This document shows, piece by piece, positions 35,772 to 45,380 of a DNA stretch of 64,000 bases. The stretch spans positions 4,030,001 through 4,094,000 of the forward strand of contig NZ_AP022560.1 of assembly GCF_010726085.1 (NCBI RefSeq), read 5' to 3'. The position numbers and the translations under genes were made by a program. Source of the stretch: Mycolicibacterium moriokaense (GTDB lineage: Bacteria > Actinomycetota > Actinomycetes > Mycobacteriales > Mycobacteriaceae). The notes beneath the pieces were generated by a model that saw nothing but the letters and a program-made list of their open reading frames with translations, was not told the DNA's origin and did no database searches. Numbering within the stretch: the stretch's first letter is position 1; the number at the start of each line of letters is the position of its first letter.

Positions 35772-38066
35772 ATGCGCCCCGGAACGACAAGCCTCGCGCA
35801 CTGGGGCGCTTTCAACGCGAGCGTCGATTCCGGCGAAATCGCCTCCGTCACGCCGTTTGACGGCGATATGGATCCGTCTCCGTTGTTGGGGAATCTGCCC
35901 GGATCGATTCGCCACCGATCCCGAATTGCCACACCGGCGGTGCGACGGGGTTGGCTGCGGGACGGCCCCGGCCCCACCAGCGCGCGCGGCGCCGACGAAT
36001 TCGTCCGCGTGTCATGGGATGAACTGACCGAATTGCTCGCCGACGAACTTCGCCGCGTCGTCGATATTCACGGCAACGAGGCAATATACGGCGGCTCATA
36101 CGGATGGGCCAGCGCGGGTCGCTTTCACCACGCGCAAAGCCAGGTGCACCGCTTTCTGAAATTCCTTGGCGGCTATACCTTTTCGCGCCACTCCTACAGC
36201 CTGGGCGCGACGGGTGTCATCATGCCGCGGGTGGTGGGCACCCACGACGATCTGTTCAAGCGATCCACCGAGTGGGAAGTCATCGTGAAGCACACCGAGC
36301 TTCTCGTGTGCTTCGGCGGGCTGGCACTGAAAAACACCGCCATCAATCACGGTGGCACCACCGGACATCCGGCCCGCGACGCGCTGCGACGATTCCGCGA
36401 CAAGGGAGGCCGCATCGTATCGGTGTCACCGCTGCGCGACGACGTCGACGGCGACTGTGAATGGCTGGCGCCGGTACCGGGTACCGATGTCGCCATCATG
36501 TTGGCGCTCGCCCATGTACTGGCCACCGAATCCCTGGCCGACCGGGACTTTCTGAGGGACTACTGCACCGGCTACGAACGTTTCGAGCGCTACCTGCTCG
36601 GCGTCGACGACGGAGTACCGAAGTCGCCGGAATGGGCCTCGGCGATCTGCGGTCTACCGGCCGAGACGCTCGTTGCGCTGGCCCGACGGATGGCCACGTG
36701 CCGCACGATCGTCACCGTCAGCTGGTCGCTACAGAGAACCAGGCACGGCGAGCAAGCACCCTGGATGGGACTCACGCTGGCGGCGATGCTCGGTCAGATC
36801 GGCGTTCCCGGAGGCGGTTTCGGTCACGGCTACGGGTCGATGAACGAACCGGGTCTACCACCGCTGCGCTGCCGGTTGCCCGCACTGCCGCAGGGACTCA
36901 ACCCGGTCCAGACGTTCATCCCCGTTGCGGCGATCAGCGACATGCTGCTGCATCCGGGCGAGCAGTTCGACTACAACGGCAGGCGTTTGACCTACCCCGA
37001 CATCAAGCTTGTCTATTGGGCGGGCGGCAACCCGTTTCACCATCACCAGAACATCCCGCGATTGCGCCGGGCGCTCGGCCGGGTGGACACGGTGGTGGTG
37101 CACGAACCGTACTGGACGGCGATGGCCAAGCACGCCGACATCGTGGTGCCGTCGACCACGTCCTATGAACGCGACGACTATTCGGGTTCGCGCAACGACC
37201 CGTTGTTCATGGCGATGCCCGCGCTCACCGAGCCCTACGCAGAATCCCGCGACGACTACACGACATTCGCGGAGCTGGCCGAGAGGCTGGGATTCGCCGA
37301 ACAGTTCACCGAAGGTCGCACCGCCAGGCAGTGGCTGGCGCACCTCTACGACAAATGGGCCGCCGGACTGGATTTCGTGGTGCCGACCTTCGAGGAGTTC
37401 TGGCGGCTCGGTCGGCTGCGGCTCCCCACCGAGTCCGGAATCACGCTGCTGGACGACTTTCGCGCCGATCCCGTCGCAAACCGGCTCGGCACACCGAGCG
37501 GACGCATCGAGATCTTCTCCGAGGACATCGACGGATTCGGCTACGACGACTGCGCCGGGCACCCCAAGTGGTACGAGCCGTCGGAGTGGCTCGGCGGCCC
37601 ACGCGCAGCGACCTACCCCCTGCATCTGTTGGCCAACCAGCCGGCATCCCGGTTACACGGCCAGCTCGACGGCGGCGCGACCAGTCAGGCGTCGAAAGTT
37701 CAGCAGCGCGAGCCGATCCGGATGCACCCGGCCGACGCGGCAGACCGCGGGTTACGCGACGGCGATGTGGTGCGCGTCTTCAACGACCGCGGTGCATGTC
37801 TGGCGGGCGTCGTGATCGACGACCGTCTGCGCCCGCGCGTCGTCCAACTGTCGACCGGTGCGTGGTTCGACCCACTGGACCCGTCCGATCCCGACGCCAT
37901 GTGCGTCCACGGAAATCCCAACGTGCTCACCGACGATGTCGGTACCTCATCGCTCGCCCACGGATGTACCGGTGCACACGTGCTCGTCGAGGTCGAGAAG
38001 TTCGACGGCGAGCTGCCGCCGGTCACGGCGCATGAACCGCCGGTGATCGTCGCGCATCGGCCGTGA
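35772..38066 (+). CDS. molybdopterin oxidoreductase, DMSO/TMAO/biotin-sulfoxide reductase (BisC) type
   Basis: A 764-residue molybdenum enzyme without an N-terminal Fe-S motif or Tat signal, therefore cytosolic and of the Ser-ligated DMSO-reductase branch (RHSYSLGATGVIMPRVVG holds the likely Mo-ligand Ser). Further cofactor regions are LLVCFGGLALKNTAINHGG, YWAGGNPFHHHQNIP, HEPYWTAMAKHADIV and the C-terminal MopB domain (YPLHLLANQPASRLHGQLD). It starts at the ATG at 35772 (MRPGTTSLAHWGAF), with TAAACT 8 nt upstream. The substrate may be biotin or methionine sulfoxide. The gene interrupts the usual LGFP-hflX order. Confidence 0.82.
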   Translation: MRPGTTSLAHWGAFNASVDSGEIASVTPFDGDMDPSPLLGNLPGSIRHRSRIATPAVRRGWLRDGPGPTSARGADEFVRVSWDELTELLADELRRVVDIHGNEAIYGGSYGWASAGRFHHAQSQVHRFLKFLGGYTFSRHSYSLGATGVIMPRVVGTHDDLFKRSTEWEVIVKHTELLVCFGGLALKNTAINHGGTTGHPARDALRRFRDKGGRIVSVSPLRDDVDGDCEWLAPVPGTDVAIMLALAHVLATESLADRDFLRDYCTGYERFERYLLGVDDGVPKSPEWASAICGLPAETLVALARRMATCRTIVTVSWSLQRTRHGEQAPWMGLTLAAMLGQIGVPGGGFGHGYGSMNEPGLPPLRCRLPALPQGLNPVQTFIPVAAISDMLLHPGEQFDYNGRRLTYPDIKLVYWAGGNPFHHHQNIPRLRRALGRVDTVVVHEPYWTAMAKHADIVVPSTTSYERDDYSGSRNDPLFMAMPALTEPYAESRDDYTTFAELAERLGFAEQFTEGRTARQWLAHLYDKWAAGLDFVVPTFEEFWRLGRLRLPTESGITLLDDFRADPVANRLGTPSGRIEIFSEDIDGFGYDDCAGHPKWYEPSEWLGGPRAATYPLHLLANQPASRLHGQLDGGATSQASKVQQREPIRMHPADAADRGLRDGDVVRVFNDRGACLAGVVIDDRLRPRVVQLSTGAWFDPLDPSDPDAMCVHGNPNVLTDDVGTSSLAHGCTGAHVLVEVEKFDGELPPVTAHEPPVIVAHRP

Positions 38067-38094
38067 CCTGACTTCGTGACGTAGCCCACCGCGG

Positions 38095-38120
38095 GTTTAG
38101 CAACTCCTCCGTCCGGGGAT
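38095..38120 (+). promoter_or_regulatory. SigF-like promoter of the CsbD-type gene
   Basis: GTTT at 38095-38098 and GGGGAT at 38115-38120, spaced 16 nt, resemble the mycobacterial SigF consensus GGTTT-N15-17-GGGTAT with one mismatch in the -10. A ribosome site AAGGAGG follows before the ATG at 38159. Confidence 0.55.
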
Positions 38121-38158
38121 ATATCTCAGCACCTCGACACTACAAGGAGGAAAACCCC

Positions 38159-38398
38159 ATGTCGGAGAACAACAGCGGTCCGGAAGAAGCCATCAAGGGC
38201 GTCGTCGAAGGCGTCAAAGGCAAGGTCAAAGAGGTTGCAGGCGCCGTCGCCGGCCGCGACGACCTCTACCGGGAGGGCCAGGCCCAGCAGGACAAGGCCG
38301 ACGCGCAGCGCGATGCCGCCAAGAAGGAAGCCGAAGCCGAGGCTGCCCGCGGCGCCGCCAAGACGGCCGAGAAGCGCCAAGAGGCCGAGCAGCACTAG
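38159..38398 (+). CDS. CsbD-like/microaggregate-binding small stress protein
   Basis: A 79-residue, very hydrophilic Lys/Ala/Glu-rich protein with the CsbD core (IKGVVEGVKGKVKEVAGAVA) and a helical tail (QAQQDKADAQRDAAKKEAEA). CsbD proteins are general-stress products (SigB-dependent in Bacillus). An AAGGAGG site lies at 38144-38150. The SigF-like promoter fits a stress role. Function at the molecular level is unknown. Confidence 0.8.
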   Translation: MSENNSGPEEAIKGVVEGVKGKVKEVAGAVAGRDDLYREGQAQQDKADAQRDAAKKEAEAEAARGAAKTAEKRQEAEQH

Positions 38399-38418
38399 CT
38401 CAACCGACCTCAGTCGGC

Positions 38419-38453
38419 AAAGGTCCCCGAATCATGTTGATTCGGGGACCTTT
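38419..38453. terminator. bidirectional terminator between csbD-like gene and hflX
   Basis: A perfect 16-bp stem, AAAGGTCCCCGAATCA (38419-38434) with TGATTCGGGGACCTTT (38438-38453), and a TGT loop. The A/T ends give a short T-run in both directions, fitting the convergent genes on either side. Confidence 0.88.
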
Positions 38454-38463
38454 CGGCTGTCGC

Positions 38464-39879
38464 TCAGAACGTCGAGTATTCGCTCAAGCTGGCCGCCAAC
38501 GGAATCGGCACGCGAGCCTTGATCCTCGTCCCGTCGGCGGTGTGCTCAGTGGCATCCACCCGGCCGTCGGCATGCACCTTGTTGACCAGATCGCCGCGGT
38601 CGTACGGAATCGTCACATCCACGACCGCGTCTGTGGGAGCGATCATTTCGGCCATCCGCTGCTGCAGCCGCGTCAGACCCTCACCCGTGCGCGCGGAGAC
38701 GAACACCGCCTCCGGCAACGCCCGCCGCAACTGCGCCAGCGCGAGATCGCTTGCAGCGTCAATCTTGTTGACCACCACCAGTTCCGGCGCCGGCTTGCGC
38801 TCGTGGTCGACGACCACCTCGTTGACGACCTTGCGCACGGCGTTGATCTGCGCCAACGGATTCACGTCGGAGCCGTCGACGACGTGAACCAGCAGGTCGG
38901 CGTCGACGACCTCCTCCAGCGTCGACCGGAACGCCTCCACCAACTGGGTCGGTAGATGTCGCACGAATCCGACCGTGTCGGTCAGGACGAATGGCCTGCC
39001 GTCCGCGAATTCCCCACGGCGCGTTGTCGGTTCGAGGGTCGCGAACAACGCGTTCTCCACGAGCACACCCGCACCGGTCAACGCGTTGAGCAAGCTCGAC
39101 TTGCCCGCGTTGGTGTAGCCCACGATCGCAATCGACGCCACATCGCTCGCCAGCCGACGGCTGCGCTGGGTGTCGCGAATCGTCTTCATGTCCTTGATCT
39201 CGCGGCGCAACTTGGCCATTCGCTCACGGATACGCCGACGGTCGGTTTCGATCTTCGTCTCACCGGGGCCACGCAGACCCACACCGCCGCCGCTGCCACC
39301 CGCACGTCCACCGGCCTGCCGCGACATCGACTCGCCCCAACCGCGCAGCCTGGGCAGCATGTACTCCATCTGCGCGAGCGTGACCTGCGCCTTGCCCTCG
39401 CGGCTTGTGGCGTGCTGGGCGAAGATGTCGAGAATCAGTGCGGTGCGGTCGATGACCTTGACCTTGACCGCCTTCTCCAGCGCGGTGAGCTGGGCCGGAC
39501 TCAGTTCGCCGTCGCAGATCACGGTGTCCGCGCCGGTGGCCAGCACGACTTCGCGCAACTCCTGAGCCTTGCCCGAGCCGATGTACGTCGCGGGATCGGG
39601 CTTGTCGCGGCGCTGGATCAGCCCCTCGAGCACCTCAGAGCCTGCGGTCTCGGCAAGGGCGGCAAGCTCGGCGAGGCTCGCGTCGGCGTCGGCCGCGCTG
39701 CCCTCGGTCCACACCCCAACCAGCACAACGCGTTCGAGCCGCAGTTGGCGGTACTCGACCTCGGAGACATCGGCCAACTCGGTCGACAAACCGGCCACAC
39801 GGCGCAGCGCTGTGCGGTCTTCGAGGGCGAGTTCACCCGCGCTGGGTGTCTCGTTGAGAGGGAATTTCGGATACGTCAT
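38464..39879 (-). CDS. hflX: ribosome-associated GTPase HflX
   Basis: A 471-residue TRAFAC GTPase that rescues or splits stalled ribosomes; in mycobacteria it influences macrolide response. The N-terminal HflX domain (YIGSGKAQELREVVLATGAD), coiled helical linker (GGVGLRGPGETKIETDRRRI) and G domain (GYTNAGKSSLLNALTG for G1, DTVGFV for G3, NKID for G4) are present, with a C-terminal domain. It is upstream of, and convergent with, the CsbD-like gene; same direction as dapF and miaA. Confidence 0.94.
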   Translation of the reverse strand: MTYPKFPLNETPSAGELALEDRTALRRVAGLSTELADVSEVEYRQLRLERVVLVGVWTEGSAADADASLAELAALAETAGSEVLEGLIQRRDKPDPATYIGSGKAQELREVVLATGADTVICDGELSPAQLTALEKAVKVKVIDRTALILDIFAQHATSREGKAQVTLAQMEYMLPRLRGWGESMSRQAGGRAGGSGGGVGLRGPGETKIETDRRRIRERMAKLRREIKDMKTIRDTQRSRRLASDVASIAIVGYTNAGKSSLLNALTGAGVLVENALFATLEPTTRRGEFADGRPFVLTDTVGFVRHLPTQLVEAFRSTLEEVVDADLLVHVVDGSDVNPLAQINAVRKVVNEVVVDHERKPAPELVVVNKIDAASDLALAQLRRALPEAVFVSARTGEGLTRLQQRMAEMIAPTDAVVDVTIPYDRGDLVNKVHADGRVDATEHTADGTRIKARVPIPLAASLSEYSTF

Positions 39880-39924
39880 AAGCGAATAGAGCGTTGCATG
39901 GTCATCGCGTCACATGCATCTGAT

Positions 39925-40797
39925 TTAACGTTGCGCAGCACGCCACCATTCCTCGGACAACTCGCCGTGGGCCACCAGAACCGACGGACCACGGAGGTAA
40001 CTGCTCGCGTCGGTGACCGTGACGGTGACCTCCCCGCCGGGGATGTGCACCCCCAACGTGCCGGTGGTCGCACCCCCGTACGCCAGCGCAGCCACGGCCG
40101 CGGCGACGGTTCCGGTACCGCAGGACCGCGTTTCGCCGACACCCCGTTCGTGTACCCGCATCGACACCGCACCATCCACCGGCGCCGTCAACACCTCGAT
40201 GTTCACGCCTTCCGGAAACTGCGCACGGTCGAACGACACCGGCGCCGCCACGTCGAGCGCGGCCAGGTCATCGAACGTCATGACCGGATCGACACAGGCG
40301 AGATGCGGGTTGCCCACGTCGATCGCCAGGCCCGCAAACGGCCTGCCTCCGACGATCGCCTCACCGGTGCCCAACTGGTTGGCCTTGCCCATCTCGACGG
40401 TCACGACGGCACGGGTGGCGTCCCAGTCGTGCAGCACCACCGGCCGTGGCCCGGCCAGGGACCCGACGACGAACTCGTCACGGCTTTCCAAGCCGGACGC
40501 CCGCAGGTAGTGCGCAAAGACCCGGACCCCGTTGCCGCACATCTGCGCGATCGATCCGTCGGCGTTGCGGTAGTCCATGTACCAGTCGTCCGGGGCCACA
40601 CCCTCGGGAATCCGCTCGAAGACGCCCGCTGCCTGCGCGGCCGCCGCCCTGGTCACCCGCAGCACACCATCGGCGCCCAGTCCCCGGCGACGGTCGCACA
40701 GCGCAGTCACCGCGACGGGCGTGAGCGTCAGCCCGCCTTCGGGGTCTGGCAACACCACGAAGTCGTTCTGGGTGCCGTGCCCTTTGGCGAACTTCAC
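39925..40797 (-). CDS. dapF: diaminopimelate epimerase
   Basis: A 290-residue PLP-independent epimerase converting LL- to meso-diaminopimelate for lysine and peptidoglycan. The two catalytic cysteines are in [10 protein letters not shown] and SCGTGTVAA. The start is a GTG at 40797 ([14 protein letters not shown]). It begins 4 nt after the miaA stop, in an operon with miaA and the Rv2728c-like gene. Confidence 0.95.
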   Translation of the reverse strand: MKFAKGHGTQNDFVVLPDPEGGLTLTPVAVTALCDRRRGLGADGVLRVTRAAAAQAAGVFERIPEGVAPDDWYMDYRNADGSIAQMCGNGVRVFAHYLRASGLESRDEFVVGSLAGPRPVVLHDWDATRAVVTVEMGKANQLGTGEAIVGGRPFAGLAIDVGNPHLACVDPVMTFDDLAALDVAAPVSFDRAQFPEGVNIEVLTAPVDGAVSMRVHERGVGETRSCGTGTVAAAVAALAYGGATTGTLGVHIPGGEVTVTVTDASSYLRGPSVLVAHGELSEEWWRAAQR

Positions 40798-40801
40798 CTG
40801 T

Positions 40802-41710
40802 TCAGGATACGTCGCGCCAGACGCGCAGGGTTTCCTCGACGAGGTCGCCCGCCGCACCGTCGAACCAGGTGATGCGGTGGTCACGACGGAACCACGACCG
40901 CTGCCTGCGTACGTAGCGGCGGGTTCCGAAGAACGTCGGTTCCTGCGCCGCCGATCCGTCGCCGCCGCTGTCGAGGTCGGCGATCACCTGGGCATAGCCG
41001 AGCGCGCGGGAGGCCGTCACGCCCTCGCGCAGGCCACGATCCAGCAGCCTGCGCACTTCGCCGACCAGTCCGTCGAGGAACATCTTCCCGGTCCGCACGG
41101 TCAGCCGCTCATCGAGAAGTGTTGTCTCCCAATCAAGTCCGATGATCGCGGTGTCCCATCGGGGGGCACCGATCGTCGGGAAGGACGCGGCGAAAGGGCG
41201 TCCGGTCAGTTCGACGACCTCCAGCGCGCGAACGATGCGCCGTCCGTCAGTGGGCAGGATCGACGCGGCGGCATCGGCGTCGACGTTGGCGAGTTCACGA
41301 TGCAGTTCGGCGACGCCCACCTCAGCGAGCCGCTGTTCGTACCTGGCCCGCACCGTGGGGTCCGTCGCCGGGAAGGTCCACTCGTCGAGCAGCGACTGGA
41401 TGTACATCATCGATCCGCCGACCACGATCGGCACCGCGCCGCGACCGGCGATGGCCTCGACGTCGGCGGCGGCGGCCTGCTGGTAGCGCGCCACGCTGGC
41501 GGTTTCGGTCACGTCGAGCACGTCGAGCTGATGGTGCGGGATGCCGCGGCGCTCGGCGACGGTCAGCTTCGCCGTCCCGATGTCCATACCGCGGTAGAGC
41601 TGCATGGCGTCGGCGTTGACGATCTCGCCGCCGACGCGTTCGGCCACCGCGAGCGCCAGCGCCGATTTCCCGGTTCCGGTCGGGCCGACGATCGCGATCG
41701 GTCGGGTCAT
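40802..41710 (-). CDS. miaA: tRNA dimethylallyltransferase
   Basis: A 302-residue enzyme that adds the isopentenyl group to A37 of tRNAs reading UNN codons. P-loop [17 protein letters not shown], the [15 protein letters not shown] motif and [10 protein letters not shown] are present; homology starts at the ATG at 41710. It overlaps the upstream gene stop by 4 nt (ATGA). The following step is MiaB, encoded at 45.4-46.9 kb. Confidence 0.95.
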   Translation of the reverse strand: MTRPIAIVGPTGTGKSALALAVAERVGGEIVNADAMQLYRGMDIGTAKLTVAERRGIPHHQLDVLDVTETASVARYQQAAAADVEAIAGRGAVPIVVGGSMMYIQSLLDEWTFPATDPTVRARYEQRLAEVGVAELHRELANVDADAAASILPTDGRRIVRALEVVELTGRPFAASFPTIGAPRWDTAIIGLDWETTLLDERLTVRTGKMFLDGLVGEVRRLLDRGLREGVTASRALGYAQVIADLDSGGDGSAAQEPTFFGTRRYVRRQRSWFRRDHRITWFDGAAGDLVEETLRVWRDVS

Positions 41711-42393
41711 GGCTGCCAGACGCCGACGAAATAGCCGACGCCGTAAGGCGCGCCGCGGTACAGCTCCTTCACCGACCGGGGTGCCGGGCCGGCCAGCCCG
41801 GCCAGCACCTGGTAGGCCACCCGGCCGACGATCGTCTCCGGCAGCCGTGCGAGCACGGCCGCATCGCCCGCCGCAAGGGCGTCGTCGAGGGCGGCCTGGA
41901 CGGGGATCGATTCGGGGTCGTATCCGCCCGGCGCGGGCTGAGTGAGCGTGTGCGCGCCGTCCGCGACGATCAGCACACCCACCGGATCGGCGGCCTCGTC
42001 GATCTCTTCGCGCAGCCGTCTCCCTAAAGCCAGGGCCGCTTCGGCGTCGTGCTCGTCGGCGTAAACCCGCACCTCGGCGTGCGCATCGGGCGCGACCCAG
42101 CCCCGCACCCAGCCGGCGATCAGCGCGCACAGCGGCAGCTCGGTCGGTGCGTCGCCGCGACCGGGCGCCAGCGCAATCGGCACATCGACGCCGTAGCCGG
42201 CGAAGGTGCCGGTCCGCCTGGGTCCCACCACCGAATCAGTCCGGCCCACTCCGACGGCGACCCACCGGCCCGGCAGCGACCCCGCGGCGGCGAAGGCCGC
42301 CTCCCTCAGTTCGGTCAGCTCGGCCGCGGCACCGGAGGCCAGTTCGGGCACCATGACGGGCGCCGACGGGATGATTGCGATGGCACTGAGCAC
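41707..42393 (-). CDS. class III extradiol-dioxygenase-like protein (Rv2728c-like)
   Basis: A 228-residue protein that starts with a GTG ([18 protein letters not shown]). The pattern of family sequence ([20 protein letters not shown]) resembles the LigB/class III dioxygenase superfamily, but an intact set of metal-binding His/Glu is not obvious, so catalysis is doubtful. It is conserved in mycobacteria just upstream of miaA. It overlaps miaA by 4 nt. Confidence 0.7.
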   Translation of the reverse strand: MLSAIAIIPSAPVMVPELASGAAAELTELREAAFAAAGSLPGRWVAVGVGRTDSVVGPRRTGTFAGYGVDVPIALAPGRGDAPTELPLCALIAGWVRGWVAPDAHAEVRVYADEHDAEAALALGRRLREEIDEAADPVGVLIVADGAHTLTQPAPGGYDPESIPVQAALDDALAAGDAAVLARLPETIVGRVAYQVLAGLAGPAPRSVKELYRGAPYGVGYFVGVWQP

Positions 42394-42402
42394 GTGACCA
42401 CG

Positions 42403-43290
42403 CTAATGCCGCGTCGCACGGTCGCCTGAGCTGGCCGCTTCACCGCGGGCCAGCGCGCCCGTAGAGACGATCATCATCGCGACGGCGACGATCAGGGTCA
42501 GCCAGCCCGCGTCACCTGGCCGCAGCGTCTCGCCGAGTACGACGATTCCGAGCACCGACGCCACCACCGGTTCGGTGACGGTCATGGTCGGCAGCGACGC
42601 GGTAATGGCCCCGGCGCGGAAGGAGAACTGCTGCCATGCGGTCCCCGCGACCGCGATGGCCGCCCAGACATACAGCTCCGGTGTGCGCAGCAGCGCGATG
42701 ACGCCGTCGTCGAGGCGATCCACCACACCCTTCGTCAGCACCGCGAACACCCCCCACAGCGCACCGGACACGACGGCCAGCAGCACCGCGCTCAGCGGGC
42801 CCTTCACCATGCTGCCGCCGATCACGCACGCCACCAGCAGGGGGCCGAGTACCGCTACGACCACCGCCCACGTCTCGAACGACGCGCGGGCGTGCCCCGC
42901 GGTCGGATTACCGACGGTGACGATCACGACGACCGAGGCCGCCAGCAGCACCGCCCACCCCCATTCCCACAGCGTCACCCGACGCTGAGCCATTCGGGCG
43001 TGGATCGGCAGCGCGAACAACAGCGAGGTCACCAGAATCGCCTGCACCAGCAGCACCGAGCCCAACCCCAGCGCGGCGGCCTGCAGCCCGAATCCGACGC
43101 CGGCGACCAGGCTGCCCAGCCACCACTGGCGGTCCTTGAGCAACTGCAGGAACAGCTCGGCATGGCCGACCGGTTCGTCGGTGACCGCGTTCGCCTGGCG
43201 TTGATGCATGACGTCGCCGATCGCGACGAAAAAAGCGGCGCCGAGAGCAAGCAGTGCGGCGATATCCGCATGCTGATCCAGGGCCGCCAT
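42403..43290 (-). CDS. DMT-superfamily (EamA/NIPA-like) membrane transporter, Rv2729c-like
   Basis: A 295-residue protein with nine or ten transmembrane helices in the EamA/NIPA-like arrangement (FFVAIGDVMHQRQANAV, GSLVAGVGFGLQAAALGLG, LLVACVIGGSMVKGPLSAVL, AVVSGALWGVFAVLTKGVVD). The GETLRPGD segment is typical of DMT proteins. It follows an AAAGGA ribosome site. The substrate is unknown. It is 9 nt upstream of the Rv2728c-like gene. Confidence 0.8.
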   Translation of the reverse strand: MAALDQHADIAALLALGAAFFVAIGDVMHQRQANAVTDEPVGHAELFLQLLKDRQWWLGSLVAGVGFGLQAAALGLGSVLLVQAILVTSLLFALPIHARMAQRRVTLWEWGWAVLLAASVVVIVTVGNPTAGHARASFETWAVVVAVLGPLLVACVIGGSMVKGPLSAVLLAVVSGALWGVFAVLTKGVVDRLDDGVIALLRTPELYVWAAIAVAGTAWQQFSFRAGAITASLPTMTVTEPVVASVLGIVVLGETLRPGDAGWLTLIVAVAMMIVSTGALARGEAASSGDRATRH

Positions 43291-43453
43291 CGAGATCCTT
43301 TCGTCGTAGTCGAACAGAGCCTAGGCAGGACGCATCGCTAAAGCCGTGCGCACGCCGCGCGTCAACCTGTTTGAATAGCGTGCGAAAGCGAGCTATCAGG
43401 CGCCGCGTCGCGCGGCAGGTGCGCGGATCACCGCGTGGAGGGTACGAGACGAA

Positions 43454-44776
43454 ATGACGATCAGCGAGCCAGGAGGGCAGACCTCCTCGCCAAAACCCGC
43501 TCCCCGGCCAGGACCGCCGCGTCCCGTCCCACGGCCCGGCAGGCCGGCGCCGACGATTGCGGCGCCTCCGTCCAGTGACCCGCACCGGTTCGGCAGAGTC
43601 GACCCCGATGGGACGGTGTGGTTGATCACCGGTTCCGGTGAGCGCGTCATCGGATCGTGGCAGGCGGGCGACCCCGAAGCCGCGTTCGCGCATTTCGGTC
43701 GACGCTTCGACGACCTGCACACCGAAGTGGCGCTCATGGAGAGCCGCCTCGAGTCCGGGACCGGGGACGCCCGCAAGATCAAGGCGGCGGCGGCGGCGCT
43801 CGCCGAAACCCTGCCGGATGCCCATGTCCTCGGCGACGTCGATGCCCTCGCCGCTCGGCTGGCCACCATCGTCGAACACGCCGACGAAGCCGCACAGGCC
43901 GACAAGGCCAAACGCGAGGAACACCGCGCCGCGCAGCTGGCCCGCAAGGAGGCGCTGGCCGCCGAAGCCGAGGAGCTGGCCACCAACTCGACCCAGTGGA
44001 AAGCCGCGGGTGACCGCCTGCGCGAAATCCTCGACGAGTGGCGCACCATCACCGGCCTGGACCGCAAGACCGACGACGCGCTGTGGAAGCGATACTCCGC
44101 GGCCCGGGAGGCGTTCAATCGCAGGCGCGGTTCGCATTTCGCCGAACTCGACCGCGAACGTGCAGGCGCCCGGCAGGCCAAGGAGGCGATCTGCGAACGT
44201 GCGGAGGCGTTGGCCGACTCCACCGACTGGGGACCGACGGGCGCGGCGTTCCGGGAGCTGCTGACCGAGTGGAAGGCGGCCGGGCGGGCGGCCAAGGACG
44301 TCGACGACGCGCTGTGGGCGCGGCTCAAAGCGGCCCAGGACAAATTCTTTTCGGCGCGCAACGCGGCGACCGCCGAACGCGACAGCGAGTTCCGCGCCAA
44401 CGCCGAGGCGAAGGAGAAGCTGCTCGCCGAGGCCGAGAAACTCGACACCAGCGACCTCGACGCGGCCAGGGCCGCGCTGCGGGTGATCGGCGAGAAGTGG
44501 GATGCGATCGGCAAGGTGCCACGCGAGCGGGGTGCCGAGCTGGAACGTCGACTGCGCGCGGTGGAGAAGAAGATCCGCGACGCCCCAACGGGTGGTGTGG
44601 ACCCGGAGGCAAAGGCGCGGGCAGACCAATTCCGCGCTCGCGCAGAACAATACGAGCGTCAGGCCGAGAAGGCCGCGGCCGCCGGGCGGGAGAAGGACGC
44701 CGCTGAGGCCCGCGCCAACGCCGAGCAGTGGCGGCAGTGGGCCGACGCCGCCGCCGAAGCCCTAGGCAAGCGCTGA
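43454..44776 (+). CDS. DUF349 coiled-coil protein (Rv2731-like)
   Basis: A 440-residue protein with a Pro-rich N-terminus, a small beta domain ([20 protein letters not shown]) and four or so DUF349 helical repeats ([59 protein letters not shown]), ending in a long charged coiled coil. DUF349 occurs in proteins linked to SMC-like or ribosome functions; the mycobacterial role is unknown. No membrane segment. Confidence 0.85.
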   Translation: MTISEPGGQTSSPKPAPRPGPPRPVPRPGRPAPTIAAPPSSDPHRFGRVDPDGTVWLITGSGERVIGSWQAGDPEAAFAHFGRRFDDLHTEVALMESRLESGTGDARKIKAAAAALAETLPDAHVLGDVDALAARLATIVEHADEAAQADKAKREEHRAAQLARKEALAAEAEELATNSTQWKAAGDRLREILDEWRTITGLDRKTDDALWKRYSAAREAFNRRRGSHFAELDRERAGARQAKEAICERAEALADSTDWGPTGAAFRELLTEWKAAGRAAKDVDDALWARLKAAQDKFFSARNAATAERDSEFRANAEAKEKLLAEAEKLDTSDLDAARAALRVIGEKWDAIGKVPRERGAELERRLRAVEKKIRDAPTGGVDPEAKARADQFRARAEQYERQAEKAAAAGREKDAAEARANAEQWRQWADAAAEALGKR

Positions 44777-44789
44777 GGCTGGTCAGTCG

Positions 44790-45380
44790 TCAGGCCGGCC
44801 CGTCGTCGGGCTTGTCCTCGTCGATATCGTCGAGGAGGCCTTTGCGCTGCTCTTCGGCGACGCGGCGACGGCGCTCCTCCTCGGCGGCGAGCTGAATGGC
44901 GGTGCGCACCCAGACCGCACGCGCCCAGTGATAGGTGATTACCATGACCGCGAGCCAGGCGACGATCAGCCCGATACCGGGGCCGGGATAGCTTCCCGGC
45001 GCGGTCTGTCGCGACCACACCGCCAACACACCGAGCAAAGAGGCCACCGTCGACCCAGCCAGTGCGATCCACGCCAGCGCCCAACGCCGCGTCAGCAGGG
45101 CCAGCATCGAGAAGCCGACACTGAACACCAGCGCCAGCCAGACGAACACCCGCAGTGGCAGGGTGATCCCCTCCCGGACAGCCACCTCGCCGCCAGTGAG
45201 GACGTCGATCCCCTTGGCGGCGCCAGTATGCGGCAGCACGAACGACACCAGCAGCACGAACACGCCGATGGCGATGACCAAAGCGCGTGCGCCGGGGTCG
45301 ATTTCGCGTGCGATGCGGCGTTCCGCCGCCTCGATGTCGCCCTTGAAACTCTCGAAGTCGCCGTTCTCTGGCTTGCTCAC
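44790..45380 (-). CDS. Rv2732c-like membrane protein
   Basis: A 196-residue protein with four transmembrane segments ([78 protein letters not shown]) and a charged C-terminal tail. The start chosen is a GTG at 45380 ([10 protein letters not shown]) that overlaps the miaB stop by 4 nt; a GTG three codons upstream also exists. Conserved in mycobacteria after miaB; function unknown. Confidence 0.8.
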   Translation of the reverse strand: MSKPENGDFESFKGDIEAAERRIAREIDPGARALVIAIGVFVLLVSFVLPHTGAAKGIDVLTGGEVAVREGITLPLRVFVWLALVFSVGFSMLALLTRRWALAWIALAGSTVASLLGVLAVWSRQTAPGSYPGPGIGLIVAWLAVMVITYHWARAVWVRTAIQLAAEEERRRRVAEEQRKGLLDDIDEDKPDDGPA

